Assembly: GCF_017591425.1 (NCBI RefSeq)
Contig: NW_024464918.1
Coordinates: 11,096,001 to 11,160,000 of the forward strand
Source: Ochotona curzoniae
Lineage: Eukaryota > Chordata > Mammalia > Lagomorpha > Ochotonidae
Reading direction: 5' to 3'
Length of the DNA: 64,000 bases
Shown here in pieces: positions 47,192 to 58,124 of this stretch (the first letter of the stretch is position 1; each line of letters starts with the position of its first letter). Position numbers and translations under genes: made by a program. The notes beneath the pieces were generated by a model, which worked only from the letters and a program-made list of their open reading frames with translations, did not search any database and was not told the origin of the DNA.

Positions 47192-48238
47192 AATTCTTCT
47201 CATCACATACTGAAGCAAACAGTTTTATTAGGTTGCTATTGAAGGTTGGTCACTTGCATCCAATCTCTTTCTCCAACCCTAATTTTAACCTCTTTGTAGA
47301 AATTATCCTTTTTTTTATTTTGTTCAGCCATTTGTAGCCTGCTCACCAAATTACCCTTTGGGCCAGTAGGCAGGTAGAATGGTTCAGGAAGGTGAACTTT
47401 TATTAGGGAACTGAAACAAAAGAGAAAAGGGAGCTAATTAGCTGGAGTGGCGATCTCAACTACCTGTCTAGCCACTTGAATCTGCCAAATAATGCTGGCT
47501 TCTGTCTTAATACCAGTACTTTTTTTTTTTTTTTCCTAAAAATGAGTCAGTCTTCAAGTGTTTGCTAAACTATCTTGACTTGCCTCTAATATTTTCAGGT
47601 TTTGCATAGGTGTTCAAATTTTCATTTGGTACCTGTAATTAGTAAAACTAATGAAGGAGGACAGGGAGAAAAAAGCATCTGGATGAGTCTTATCAGTATA
47701 ACTAGAACATCAGTTGCTCTTCCTTCTGTCATTATCTCCTTCTAGAATCACACAGTCTATTTTCTCTCCTTCTCCAGAATGTTATCCACTTTCTTTAGAC
47801 TTGCTTTTCTGATTCATGTACATCTGTTCCTAAATTGTCTGTTTTAGCCCTTGTTCAAAGTGCTATTCAAATGGAAAGACTTATAGACTCAGTTGAATCC
47901 CTGTCTAAAACTAATTTGATTTATAGAAGGAGAGGTGTGATTTCCCAGATTTTTATCTCTGTCTCACCTGACCAGTTCAGCTGAGACCAATGTGGTACTT
48001 CATATAAAGCATCATTCTCTAGGGTTCTGAACTAAGCACCTTCTATAATAATGGGATGTGTTGGCAGGGGAAAAGAGGGGAAAAAAGGGTTTTGTTTTTT
48101 GTTGTTAAATATTCTATATTTGTCTAGTACTCCATCCAGGCTCTTATGTGCTTTGTTCAAATAGGTCTGTGAAAAATATGTGTGCCTTTTCGTTTCTGTG
48201 CCTTTTCCTCAAGACTCACAAGGTTAAAATCATGACAT
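47192..48238. other. Unassigned sequence
   Basis: A 14-base T run (about 47521-47534) could be the trace of an antisense poly-A retroposon; no body was recognised. Confidence 0.4.
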
Positions 48239-48612
48239 CGGCCCAGCATGGTGGCTTAGCAGATAAAATCCTGGCCTTGAACGCCCAGGATCCCATATGG
48301 GCGCCTATTCTAATCGTGGCAGCCCTGCTTCCCATCCAAGTCCCTGCTTGCTGCCTAGGAAAGAGGTTGAGAATGTTCCAAAGCCTTGGGACCTTGCACC
48401 CAAGTAGGAGACCTGCAAGAAGCTCCTGGTTCCTGGCTTTGGATGGGCTCAGCTCTAGCCATCACAGCCATTTAGGGAGTGAACCAGTGGATGGCAAATC
48501 TTTCTTGCTTTATGTCTCCTTTTCTTTGTATATTTTTGTATATATTTGTGTATATATTTGTATATATTCTCTGTGTATATATTTGTTTTTCTAATAAAAT
48601 TTAAGATATCTT
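48239..48612 (+). mobile_element. C-type SINE, plus strand, with expanded TA/TG stretch near its 3' end
   Basis: TCGGCCCAGCATGGTGGCTTAGC (head), GGATCCCATATGGGCGCC, CCCATCCAAGTCCCTGC, TTGGGACCTTGCACCC, CTGGTTCCTGGCTTTGGATG, GGGAGTGAACCAGTGGATG. The 3' part, normally 'ctgtatatctgac', has expanded into repeats of TTTGTATATAT type (about 48524-48586) before TTTCTAATAAAATTTAAG. A 148-codon frame over it is a SINE artefact. Confidence 0.92.
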
Positions 48613-48649
48613 TAACAATTATTTTAAAATAAATTAGTTTCTATTTGTT

Positions 48650-48978
48650 CAAATTTTATTTATATTTATTTGAAATGAAGGAGCAGGGAAAGAAGTGAGG
48701 GGACAAAAATGGGAGTAAGAGACAATTCACCCACTGTTTCACTCCCTGAAAGCCTTCAGCAGTTGTGGGTAAGCAGTGTCAGAGAGAAGCATGAAGCTCA
48801 TGTGTCTACCATGTGGATGACTGTGACTGAAATGCCAGGGTTGTGAACTTTTCTCGCCCAGGGTGTACATTAGCAGGAAGGCCAAATTAGAAGCACTACT
48901 GAGACTTGGATCCAGTTCTCCCTGAAGTAGGATGTGGGCATATCACATGGTGACCTTAATTAGTGTTCCAAAGGCCTG
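48650..48978 (-). mobile_element. C-type SINE, minus strand, old
   Basis: TTTTATTTATATTTATTTG (tail), AGAGACAATTCACCCACTG, TTTCACTCCCTGAAAGCC, ACCATGTGGATGACTG, CATTAGCAGGAAGGCC, AGACTTGGATCCAG and GGTGACCTTAATTAG (head region). Strong divergence. Confidence 0.65.
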
Positions 48979-49324
48979 CCATCATAAATTGCATTAAAAT
49001 TTATTTTGTGGATGCTTTACCAGTACTTTCAGCTTGAAGCCTATATTCAAATATCCATTTAATCTTATTATCAACAGTGCATTTAAATTCATATATATAT
49101 TTATATGTTTATGTATATTCTGAAAGAGATAAATGCTATTTTTTTAATAAAATTCCAAGTGAAGGCATTTTATGTTCTATAAACAAGGTATTTTTGATAT
49201 TAAGTTTAAACTGATTCATAAACACTCCAGTTTTTATTTATTTCCTTAAATATTATCAGAATAGTTTAATGTTGTTCATAGGTATATTCTTATTCTTGGC
49301 ATGTAACGATAATTAGCTTCATCC

Positions 49325-49386
49325 TTTCCTACCTCCCTTTTTTCCTTTATTTTTTTCTTTCTTTCATTCCCTCCCTCTCTTCTTAA
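49325..49386. repeat. Polypyrimidine tract
   Basis: TTTCCTACCTCCC, TTTTTTCTTTCTTTC and ATTCCCTCCCTCTCTTC: almost pure C/T on the plus strand. Confidence 0.85.
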
Positions 49387-49639
49387 TCATTGAGATAACG
49401 TATCAAGCATCAGAAAATAAACATGCTTCATATGTCATTGTGAAGTTTAAAACATGAGGAATATTTGATGTTCTTCTGTGCAGCAGGGACCAGAGGTCTA
49501 TATCAAATAATTGTTATTGGCTAGGTCTCTAATCATACATGTTCACTCTTTAACATGGATTGCATCATATATAGTGGATGGGATGCATATTTTTGTGTTA
49601 TAATTCACGTGATTCTAAGTAATGTGATGTTTTATTTAT

Positions 49640-50460
49640 GATTAGCATGAGTATGGTTGCACTGACTCCATTTTGTGCTTTTTCTTCTAACGTTAAGTTG
49701 TTATGGAGCTGAGTGATTGGCTGATAGCAAGGAGACCATTTGCTTCATGCTCTGCTGCTAAATAACAAGCCTAACCATTGTGTGCCTACATGGAAGGAAA
49801 TGGTTGTATCTAATTCTTTTCCTTCATGGGGGATATATTTTTATATAAACTTCTTTATTTTTTATTGGATAAACAGATTTTATAGAGACAGAACAGAAAA
49901 AAAAAGAGGTGTTCCATCTGCTGATTCACTCCCCAAATGACTGCAACTGCTGGAGCTGAGCTGATCCAAAGCCAGGAACTCGAGGTTTCTTCGGGGTCTC
50001 CCATTGCAGGTTCAGTGGCCCAAGGACTAGAGCTATCCTCCATTGCTTTTCCGGGTCACAAGCATGGAGCTGTATGGGAAGTGGAACAGCTGAGATAATA
50101 ACTGACACCTATATGGGATACTGGTGCTTATAGGTGGACCCTTAGCCAGTTGACAATTGTGCTGTCCCCCGTGAGTGATATCATGAAGCAAAGACAATAT
50201 GTATTAACTATGAAGGACTTAAAATAACAGTTGAGACATATCTTGTTATGACGTAACTCTACAGAAATTTACTCTGAAAAGACACTGACTCACAAAGCCT
50301 CTGCCGGGGGAAATGTCCTCTTTACTTTGGTGTGATGGTTTGACTGCCTGTCAGAACCATTGAGATCACCTGGGAGAGGTGTGCTGTCCTGGAGAATTCG
50401 GAAAAGTTCCTTTGTAGACACATGGCCTGTCCTTTGCTAGTACTCTCACTTCCCACATTT
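49640..50460. other. Possible LTR-type remnant split by a SINE
   Basis: On both sides of the SINE at 49851 the sequence is GC-richer and has LTR-like phrases: TTGCACTGACTCCATTTTGTGC at about 49658 on the left; ACTGACTCACAAAGCCTCTG near 50285 and ACCATTGAGATCACCTGGG near 50357 on the right. No TG..CA ends, primer site or family could be fixed. It may equally be two unrelated pieces. Confidence 0.25.
49851..50168 (-). mobile_element. C-type SINE, minus strand
   Basis: CTTTATTTTTTATTGGATAAAC (tail), CTGATTCACTCCCCAAATGAC, GAGCTGATCCAAAGCCAGGAAC, CATGGAGCTGTATGGGAAGTGG, CCTATATGGGATACTGG, CCTTAGCCAGTTGACAATTG (head). Full length, moderate divergence. Confidence 0.9.
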
Positions 50461-50462
50461 AC

Positions 50463-50478
50463 TTTTTTTTTTTTTTTA
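50463..50478. repeat. T run
   Basis: Fifteen or so consecutive T, not directly attached to a recognised element. Confidence 0.85.
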
Positions 50479-50577
50479 ATATATTTTCTTTACTGCTTGC
50501 TGGTCAAATGATTAAAGGGTTATCAATCCTACGAAGCTGTTTTTAAGGTTGACGTTGGGTATTAGAGAAGCTGTTTC

Positions 50578-50850
50578 TCATCCCTGCAGCCCCGCTTCCC
50601 ATCTAGTTCCCTACTTCTGGCCTGGGATACAGTAGAGGATGGCCCAGAGACTTGGGACGCTACACCCTTGTGGAAGACCCAGAGGAGGCTCTTGGCTCCC
50701 GGCTTCTGGCTTCGGATCGGCTGAGCTCCGGGTGTTGCGGCCGCTTGGGGAGTGACTCAGCGGATGGACAATCTTCTTCTCTATCTCTCCTCCTCTCTGT
50801 ATATCTGGGTTTACAATAAACATAAATAATTTTTTTTGAAAAACAAACAA
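50578..50850 (+). mobile_element. C-type SINE, plus strand, 5'-truncated
   Basis: Starts at TCATCCCTGCAGCCCCGCTTCCC, missing the tRNA-like head, then GGCCTGGGATACAGTAGAGG, CTTCTGGCTTCGGATCGG, GTTGCGGCCGCTTGGGGAG, CTCTGTATATCTGGGTTTAC, AATAAACATAAATAATTTTT. Nine bases after its A-rich tail the next SINE begins. Confidence 0.92.
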
Positions 50851-50856
50851 ATTATG

Positions 50857-51183
50857 GGCCCAGTTCGAAGGCCTAGCGGCTAAAGTCCTTGCTTTAAATG
50901 TATCAGGGTTCCATATAGGCATTTGTTCTAATCCCAGCAACTCCACTTCACATCCAGCTCCCTGCTTTTGTTCTGGGAAAGCAATTGAGGATGGTCCAAA
51001 GCCTTAGGACCCTGCGCCCACATGGGAGACCTGGAGGAAGGTCCTGGCTCCTGGCTTTGGATCGCACAGCAACCATTGCAGACACTTGGGGAGTGAATCA
51101 TTGGGCAGAAAGATCTTCCTCTCTGTCTCTCTCACTCTCTGTATATCTGACTTTGCAATAAAAATAAATAAATAAAAATTTTA
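50857..51183 (+). mobile_element. C-type SINE, plus strand, full length
   Basis: GGGCCCAGTTCGAAGGCCTAGCGGCTAAAG (head), CTAATCCCAGCAACTCCAC, GCGCCCACATGGGAGACC, CTTGGGGAGTGAATC, TCTGTATATCTGACTTTGC, AATAAAAATAAATAAATAAA. The GGCCTAGCGGCTAAAG head and GACTTTGCAATAAAA tail belong to the subfamily of 43651 and 52179. It sits head-to-tail behind a truncated relative. Confidence 0.95.
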
Positions 51184-52162
51184 AGAAGACTAATTACTCA
51201 AACAGCAGTAGCAAAACAGCCATGACATATGATATATGAGGCAACACACATTTCTAATAGCATGCTACAGCCAGAGGGTGTAGTGATCATTGAGCTGTGA
51301 CTCCTTCAATAATACTGCTTCTAGTTCTCCAAATTTGGGGAAAAAGAAAAAAGGAACTCTCACCCTCTTTCATGCAGAGGAAATGTGTGAACTTCCACAA
51401 TCATTCAACCTCTCTATGTTTTCCTGTCTCGACAATGACAATGTCATAATCCATTGACTCCTGTGTGAGACAATGGACATTTTGTTTCTCACTGTGAAAG
51501 TTGTTTGATGTAAAGCAGTGTGAACTCTTCAAAGCACGCTGTGGTATAACGAGAATTTTTTATGAGAAGTCATGTGAGAGGCTTGTTAGCTGACTTCAAG
51601 GATTTGAATTGTGGGCTACAGTCTTACGTGAGCAGACACTTCTATTCTATTAATCTTGACCTGCTCTCTCACCTCAAAAAGACTTTTTCAAGTGATTGCC
51701 ATTGGTCAAAATGGTTAAGAAATGCCAGACAATTTTAAATGGAATACTAGAAAGAAAATCTGCGAATCACTGTCTACTGTGCCTTAGTTCTTTGCTTTGT
51801 CATATTGCAGTATTGTGCTTATAAAAATGCAGTTTAGAGTTCATGACTTATACTTAAAATATTAACAAAAAATCCTCAAGTCTGCAACAAAATACTAATA
51901 ATGAATTCTGCTGGCACTTCTTTTCTGAGAGGTTGAACTATTATAACATGACTTTCAGGGAGGTCAGGCTTCCAATTTGCTGTATCTCTGAAGTGCTTGA
52001 TATGACTGCAGAGACCTGATACTTAAGAAAAAATTAAAAAAAAATCATAATAGAAACTGTTATAATTTCACATGTTGCATTACTGTGATCTGAATTCTAG
52101 AGAATGGTTAAGAATATACAGCCCCTGATTTTTGTTTGTATTGGAAGCTATCTCGATGATTT
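51184..52162. other. Unassigned sequence
   Basis: No repeat or gene recognised. Confidence 0.45.
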
Positions 52163-52178
52163 AGTGTAGTAAATTTTT
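52163..52178. repeat. Target-site copy 1 of 3
   Basis: AGTGTAGTAAATTTTT, repeated with one base changed at 52497-52512 and 52825-52840. Confidence 0.9.
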
Positions 52179-52496
52179 TAAAAAGATTTATTTATTTTTA
52201 TTACAAAGTCGGATATACAGAGAGGAGGAGAGAAAGAGAAGATCTTCCCTCTGATGATTCACTCCCCAAGTGAGCGCAATGGCCGGTGCTATGCTGATCC
52301 AGGAACCAGGAACTTCCTCCAGGTCTCCCACGCGGTTGCAGGATCCCAAAACATTGGGCTGTCCTTGACTGTTTTCCCAGGCCACAAGCAGGGAGCTGGA
52401 TGGAAGTGGAGCTACCCGGACTAGAACTGGCACCCATATGGGATCCCAGCGTGTTCAAGGGGAGGACTTTAGCTGCTAGGCCACACCGCCGGGCCC
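52179..52496 (-). mobile_element. C-type SINE, minus strand, first of a nested-site pair
   Basis: AAAGATTTATTTATTTTTATT, ACAAAGTCGGATATACAGAG, GTGAGCGCAATGGCCGGTGC, GGACTAGAACTGGCACCC, CCATATGGGATCCCAGCG and AGGACTTTAGCTGCTAGGCC, ending in GCCGGGCCC. Tail and head mark it as the GACTTTGTAATAAAA / CTAGCAGCTAAAGTCC subfamily (sense). Confidence 0.95.
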
Positions 52497-52512
52497 AGTG
52501 TGGTAAATTTTT
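52497..52512. repeat. Target-site copy 2 of 3
   Basis: AGTGTGGTAAATTTTT, between the two SINEs; it belongs to both insertions. Confidence 0.9.
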
Positions 52513-52824
52513 TTTTAAAGATTTATTTTATTTTTATTGGAAAGGCAGATATACAGAGAGGAGAGACAGAAAGGAAGATCTTCGGTCCGATGATTCACTC
52601 CCCAAGTGAGCGCAATTGCCGATGCTATGCTGATCCGAAGCCAGGAGCCTCTTCTGGGTCTCCCACGCAGGTGTAGGGTCCCAAAGCTTTGGACCGTCCT
52701 CGACTGCTTTTCCGGGCCAGAAGCAGGGAGCTGGATGGGAAGTGGAGCTGCCGGGATTAGAACCGGCGTCTATATGGGATCGTGGGCGTGCAAGGCGAGG
52801 ACCTTAGCCACCGCGCCGGGCCCC
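52513..52824 (-). mobile_element. C-type SINE, minus strand, second of a nested-site pair
   Basis: AAAGATTTATTTTATTTTTATT, GGAAAGGCAGATATACAGAG, GTGAGCGCAATTGCCGATGC, GGATTAGAACCGGCG, and AGGACCTTAGCCACCGCGCC, ending in GCCGGGCCCC. Tail (CTTTCCAATAAAAATA) and sequence place it with the 12338/23494 subfamily, different from its neighbour. Confidence 0.95.
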
Positions 52825-52840
52825 AGTGTTGTAAATTTTT
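52825..52840. repeat. Target-site copy 3 of 3
   Basis: AGTGTTGTAAATTTTT, right flank of the second SINE. Confidence 0.9.
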
Positions 52841-55355
52841 AAAGAGTAAATTGCAGTTAGGTATTGTTGAATGTAAATTTTAGTGCTATTTGGATTCCAG
52901 TGTATTTATTTGTAGGTTGAAGTAATAGAATCCATTTAGTTCTCTCCAGGTAACTGCTTCCCGAGTTTCCTTTGTATCTTTTTCTTAGATTCAATGCTTA
53001 GGCTTCAGGTGGTGCTGATCCTCTTCTGTGAACTCAGAAGTTGGCACTTGAGCATCCATGAGAAACAGCTCCAGATTCTTACTGAAGTAGCTGGAAGCTC
53101 AGTGGGATGGCAAGTATGGAGGGAAACATTATGTTTTAAGTAATTTGCTTCTACATAAAGTAAATCCAGAGAAGAAAGATCAACTGGAATGGATAAAAGA
53201 TTCCATAAAATATGATATAGGCACCTAAATTCTGACTGATCATGAATCTAAATCACTGTCTTAAATTTTTCATCCTACAAATATCTAAATCTCTATTACC
53301 TTTACTTTGCAAAAGCAGTGTAGAGTAATATGGAGTAAAGTAGAATATTAGGTTCTTATTATGGGAAATGTGTGGATATGAAGTCTGTAGATTCGTCCAA
53401 GTCCGTTCTGAACCTCCCTGCTGATTTATAGTGGTAGCAGAAAAGCCTCATACAAAATGCTTTGCTAACATTAAGAAGAACTTTTTTGAAAAAGAACAGG
53501 CGGTTTTCACAAACGTTACTGTCTGTATTTATGGAGTATAGCACTTATATCAGATTTGCAGTCATGAGTTCCGTACCTATGTGTCGATTGATGACAGATT
53601 GCACATATGCAGTGGTAACCTAGATTATGTCACCTAGTGGTATCATTGCCATCTTGACTCTATTTCCACATTCTTAAATATCATCCATCACTCTGTAAAG
53701 CCAGGTTCCTTTAGAAAGAGGGGGAGAGTGGTTCCGTGGGAATAACAATAGGAGTTATAAAATAATAATAACACGTATAAAAAGCATAAAAACAAAAAAT
53801 AATATGCACAAATATTATTAAATTGTACCTCAAAATATATGTGAAAATATCCAAAATCCTAGGTTATGGTTGTTAATAAATATACAATGCATTATTCTTA
53901 GTCACTCTGCTGTGTAATAGGATACCATTATGTCCTATTCCAATTTAACTATAACTTAGTGCTCATTCATCAGACTTCCTTTCAACCTTGCCTTCTCATT
54001 CTCTGATAGCTAGTATTACACTTTTAACTTCCGCTTTTCACCATATAGAGACACTGTGTTTGGAGAGGCTTGTTTGCCCTTATTGAACATTACACAATAT
54101 GTATTGAAACGTTACATAGTACCTCACAAATATACACAATCACTAGTGTCTGTTAGTGTTTTAAAAATTCAGCTTGCTGAAAATGCAATTAAATGATTTA
54201 GAATTTGCTGCAAAACTTGTAGTTCCATGCTTTGTTTATTCATGATAGGTATTTTGCATGAACTTTTTGATGATCTCTCGTGTAAAATATATTTAAAAAA
54301 AAATTTAGACTATGCCAGATCTAGAAACACTTTGAGTTACGTATGACCAAATATTTTCACCAGTATATTTAGAGAGAGGAATTAAAACAATCAAATGCCA
54401 TTATTTGAATTAAATCATATTTGTTATTTTGAAACCTACATCATTTTAAGAAACTTGTACACTCAGAGTACATTTAGCTTTACTGTGTGCATATCTGGAC
54501 AAAGAAGCAGAGGTACTGTTTTAGTAAGCATTCTGGTTTCCTCACATGGTAAAGCTGGAGCAGGAATGTTAGACTGTTCATCCATCTGAATGTTTTACAC
54601 CTCTGTAAACATCTACATCTGGAGAGTTTATAGGCTTCTCAGCATCTGTCCCAACATTTCTCTACAGTATTTCTTTAACATGGAGAAATTGTCTTCACAA
54701 ATGCTATTAAAACTAGATTTTGAGAGTCTTATAATAGAGTTGTTAACATATTAGCAATCTGTTGGCAGTCTGCACTGTCAGGAGGAAGAACCTATGCACA
54801 ATATGAGCCATAGTTTATTTTTGGTCACACTAACGAAGTACAACATTTACTTTAATAAACCAAGACATTGGAAAAAACCCCTCAGGTTGAGGTGCATCAA
54901 AGGGGTTACTGAGAGAGAATAAAATATCTTTGATTCTTTGTAAAAATTGAAGACACATTGTAACTTGTGTTTAAGTGACACAAAACTAGGCAAACTATGC
55001 TCCTGGTCACTCTAGGAAAAAAATCCCAGTTACTGGGTTAGCTCTTTTTCAAGTGGTGGTTATTTAGTGCCATTATTTACAACCTGCAAGGATTATTTTC
55101 TAGGGAGATACTCTGTTGGAAACATGCCCCAATGTGCTCTGAGCTAGCAGCCAAACACTTGAGTTATATTTATTCCCTGTCGAGGACAGAGAGGTATGAA
55201 TCTGCATGTATAGAACGTGATTCTAGCAATATATTTTAGATGCAAAACTATTTGGTGTGAACATATGTCTATGCCATGGAGAAAATTAAGCACTTAATTC
55301 ATATTACCATATCCCTGGCAGTTGATATCCTGAAGGAAAAAAACCCCATAATCTT
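52841..55355. other. Unassigned sequence, 2.5 kb
   Basis: AT-rich. TGGTGCTGATCCTCTTCTGTG near 53011 faintly recalls hAT-type MER5 wording but is too short. No gene recognised. Confidence 0.45.
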
Positions 55356-55520
55356 ATTATAAATATATATATAGAATATGTAATATATTATAATATATTA
55401 CACATTCATTATAATCTTATATATAATATATTGTATTATATAATTTATATATTTCGATTTATCTATATAATATTGTGTATATATGATTATATATTATATA
55501 TATATTCATCTCTATCTCTA
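55356..55520. repeat. AT-rich microsatellite with inverted segments
   Basis: TATAAATATATATATAGAAT, then TATTATAATATATTACAC, ATATAATATATTGTATTATA and TCATCTCTATCTCTATATAG. Several segments pair with each other (for example TATTATAATATA), so cruciforms are possible. Confidence 0.92.
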
Positions 55521-56659
55521 TATAGCACATTCATCAATAGAGATGACTTACATTTGATTTTCAAATTTTGTTTTTTTGCTTGGAACCAGAGAAGGAAAAT
55601 CACTGACTTGGGAATTAGAGACAGAAAATAAAATATAACTAGGACTTTGGTCCTAGCATAGGCTTAATGTGAGTGCACAGATTGTAGTTGCATAAGGGTT
55701 ACATATTTTGAGTGGGTTTTTCCAAACCCCTGGAATAATGGGATTTCTGTGTGAGAATGGCCATCATAGGTAGAAAACAGCTTCAGGTACACCGTCTTAC
55801 AGAAGAGCTGAGACTAGAGTTAAGTGCGCTTTGAGGGTAGCAATGTGTTGTGCAAGGTGAAAATCCTACCCACAGAGAGCTCCCATGAAGCTTATGCAGA
55901 ATGAATTTCTCTGTTTCTTTTTTGTTTCATGGACGTCATCATGTATGATCCCTTTTCCTTTTCTTTGAGTAGCCCTTTTCCCAGAAATCCATAAGAAGTC
56001 CACCACAACAATACCTGACTAGGCTTCCTGAGAAACAGCTATATATCCTGTTCCCTGTGGTTGGCATGAAGTTTTGTTGAGCTGTCCTGGCTAGGATGAG
56101 TAATGCAGATGTGAGGCAGACTGTGGAGTGTTTGTGACCTACAGTGGCAACTGTAAAGGTGTATAGATATGAAGATTAGAGTCAAGAGAGCCCTGCAATG
56201 CCAAAGAAAGGAAATATGTGTTGATTGGGAAAGTTGGTGAATAACTTCTGGAATTTGGGTGTTTAGAGGGAGGTGTTGTTTGGAATACATGCATTCATTT
56301 GAAGGCACTGAGAATGTAGATATATGTTACATGGCAATTCTACATTTTTCTGAGGTTTAAAATGTCATGCTAGTTCTTATTAGTGATGCATTAAATTTCT
56401 CAGGAAAGGTGTGGTCCTGAATTTGATTTCAGTGGCACAGGTTACATTATTTACTTGTTTTTTAATAAGCCAATATGCAGTTGTTTTCAGCAAATATCGC
56501 TATGTATGATCTTTTCCAAATTCACCACAAAAAACAAATGTGTTGAATAAAAATTTAATGTTCAGATTTTTGGATTATTCCAAAGTGATTAATTTTCTGA
56601 AGCATATTTAATCTTTGCAGATAAACAGAAAGACTTTTTGTTTCCGTTGTCAGGAATGG
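55521..56659. other. Unassigned sequence
   Basis: The minus strand at 56308-56039 is open for 89 codons without recognisable family. No repeat named. Confidence 0.45.
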
Positions 56660-56957
56660 CCACTCATTTATCTCTATTGGAAAGGGGGTGGGAGAGTCTT
56701 TCATCCACTGGTTCACTCTTCAGATATCCAATCAGCTAGGGCTGAGCCATGAGGAAGGCAGGAGCCAGAATCTTCTTCTGGGTCTCCTACATGAGTAATT
56801 TAGCCCAAACGATTGGACAGTCATCTGTTGCTTTTTCCAGACAATTGACGGGGAGCTATATTTGAAGTGGAGCAGCCTGGACACAAACCTGTGTCCACAT
56901 GGGATGCTGATATTGAAGGCAGTGGTTTACACACGAACACGTAGTGCAAGGCCTATA
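56660..56957 (-). mobile_element. C-type SINE, minus strand, old
   Basis: CATTTATCTCTATTGGAAAGGGG (tail), TTTCATCCACTGGTTCACTC, GGCAGGAGCCAGAATC, TGGGTCTCCTACATGAG, TTGACGGGGAGCTATATTTG, CCTGTGTCCACATGGGATGC and GGCAGTGGTTTACAC (head). Confidence 0.82.
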
Positions 56958-57064
56958 TCCTTGTCTTACGTGGTCAATAGCCACTGCTTTTTAAACCATG
57001 TCAGTCAACTATTTTTATAGTTTTTTTTTAGCAGTCCCTGCTTTTATAACATTCCATTTTTTGT

Positions 57065-57260
57065 CCATGACCCAGTGAGGACATTTGGGGAGTGAACCAC
57101 TGGATGGAAAATTGATCTCTCTGTTTATGTGTCTACCTGTCTGTGGTGCTGGATTTCTCTTCAACTTTCTCCTTCTCTCTCTCTCGCTGTATGTGTTTGT
57201 ATGTATGTCTTCCGCTAGAACTCCTTAAAATGAGTACATCTTTAAAAAAATTTAATTTCC
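57065..57260 (+). mobile_element. C-type SINE 3' part, plus strand
   Basis: ACATTTGGGGAGTGAACCACTGG, ATGGAAAATTGATCTCTCTG, a long CT-rich tract with CTTCTCTCTCTCTCGCTGTATG, and a decayed tail (TGAGTACATCTTTAAAAAAA). 5' part missing. Confidence 0.78.
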
Positions 57261-57424
57261 TCATTTAACATTTCTTTATGATGAAAGTGCCAGAAAGTTG
57301 TATCTTTCAGTGTTTTTTAAACAGATCAACATACTGTACATTATTTATACTTACTCTGTTTGCGCAACGAACTCCCAAAACAACTTGTATTTAACACTTA
57401 GTTGCAGATAATTTAGTTATAATT

Positions 57425-57900
57425 TAGTTTTTGTTAACCAGCCTTTTTCATTTCTTCCTCCCCACTCTGTGCTGCCTCTGTTAGCCACCTTTATACTTTT
57501 AACTTCTGTTAGATTACATTTTTAGACTCCACATCACCTTGTTATAGACTCTACATCTGAGTGAAATCATGTGATACTTGGTTTATTTGAATTAGCATAA
57601 TTACCTCCAGTTAACTCTTTTTTATTGCTGAATAATGATCTGTTGTATATATGTACCACATTTTCTTTATCCATTCATCCATAGGCAACCATTTAGTATG
57701 CTTCCATTTCTGGGCTAGTGTGACTAGCAGTGTCATAAATATGGGAGTGCAGATGTTTCTTTGACAGGCTGATTTCACCTTTTTTTGGGATATTAGCCAT
57801 ATTAGATCACCACTTAGAATTATTCGATCCCTTTGAGGAAAGGAAGAGAAAAGACAGATATTTTCCACAGAAATGATTATCTTTAGCACTTGTAGAATGG
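57425..57900 (-). mobile_element. L1 3' end, minus strand (ORF2 C-terminus)
   Basis: The minus strand encodes DEWIKKMWYIYT followed by HYSAIKKS, the strongly conserved C-terminal end of mammalian L1 ORF2 (about 57690-57613). On the plus strand the corresponding TTTTTTATTGCTGAATAATG, TACCACATTTTCTTTATCC and GGGAGTGCAGATGTTTC are plain. Left of it (57425-57610) lies the L1 3'-UTR-like part. 5'-truncated and dead. Confidence 0.9.
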
Positions 57901-58120
57901 CTTTCTAACTTTCTTTTCATTATTGGTACACCTGTGAATTCAGTGAACAGTGTGATAAAACTGGTGAAACAGGATACAAAACAAACCTCAGAATAAGGAA
58001 CTGTTTATTCTTTGCTTAGCTAAAGATTGTTATCACATATTTAAATAGTATGTCATGTTGAGTGTCCTATTATCCAGGTGATTTTCTTACATTTTAAATT
58101 ATTGCTTATTTTCTTATATG
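57901..58120. other. Unassigned sequence
   Basis: No repeat or gene recognised. Confidence 0.4.
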
Positions 58121-58124
58121 AGTT

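Noticed and set aside
47143..47200. Val/Cys repeat peptides
   Set aside because: Translation of the GT run; no coding meaning. The same applies at 61442.
48148..48594. 148-codon plus-strand frame
   Set aside because: Almost all of it is a plus-strand SINE with its expanded TA/TG stretch; no start or splice context.
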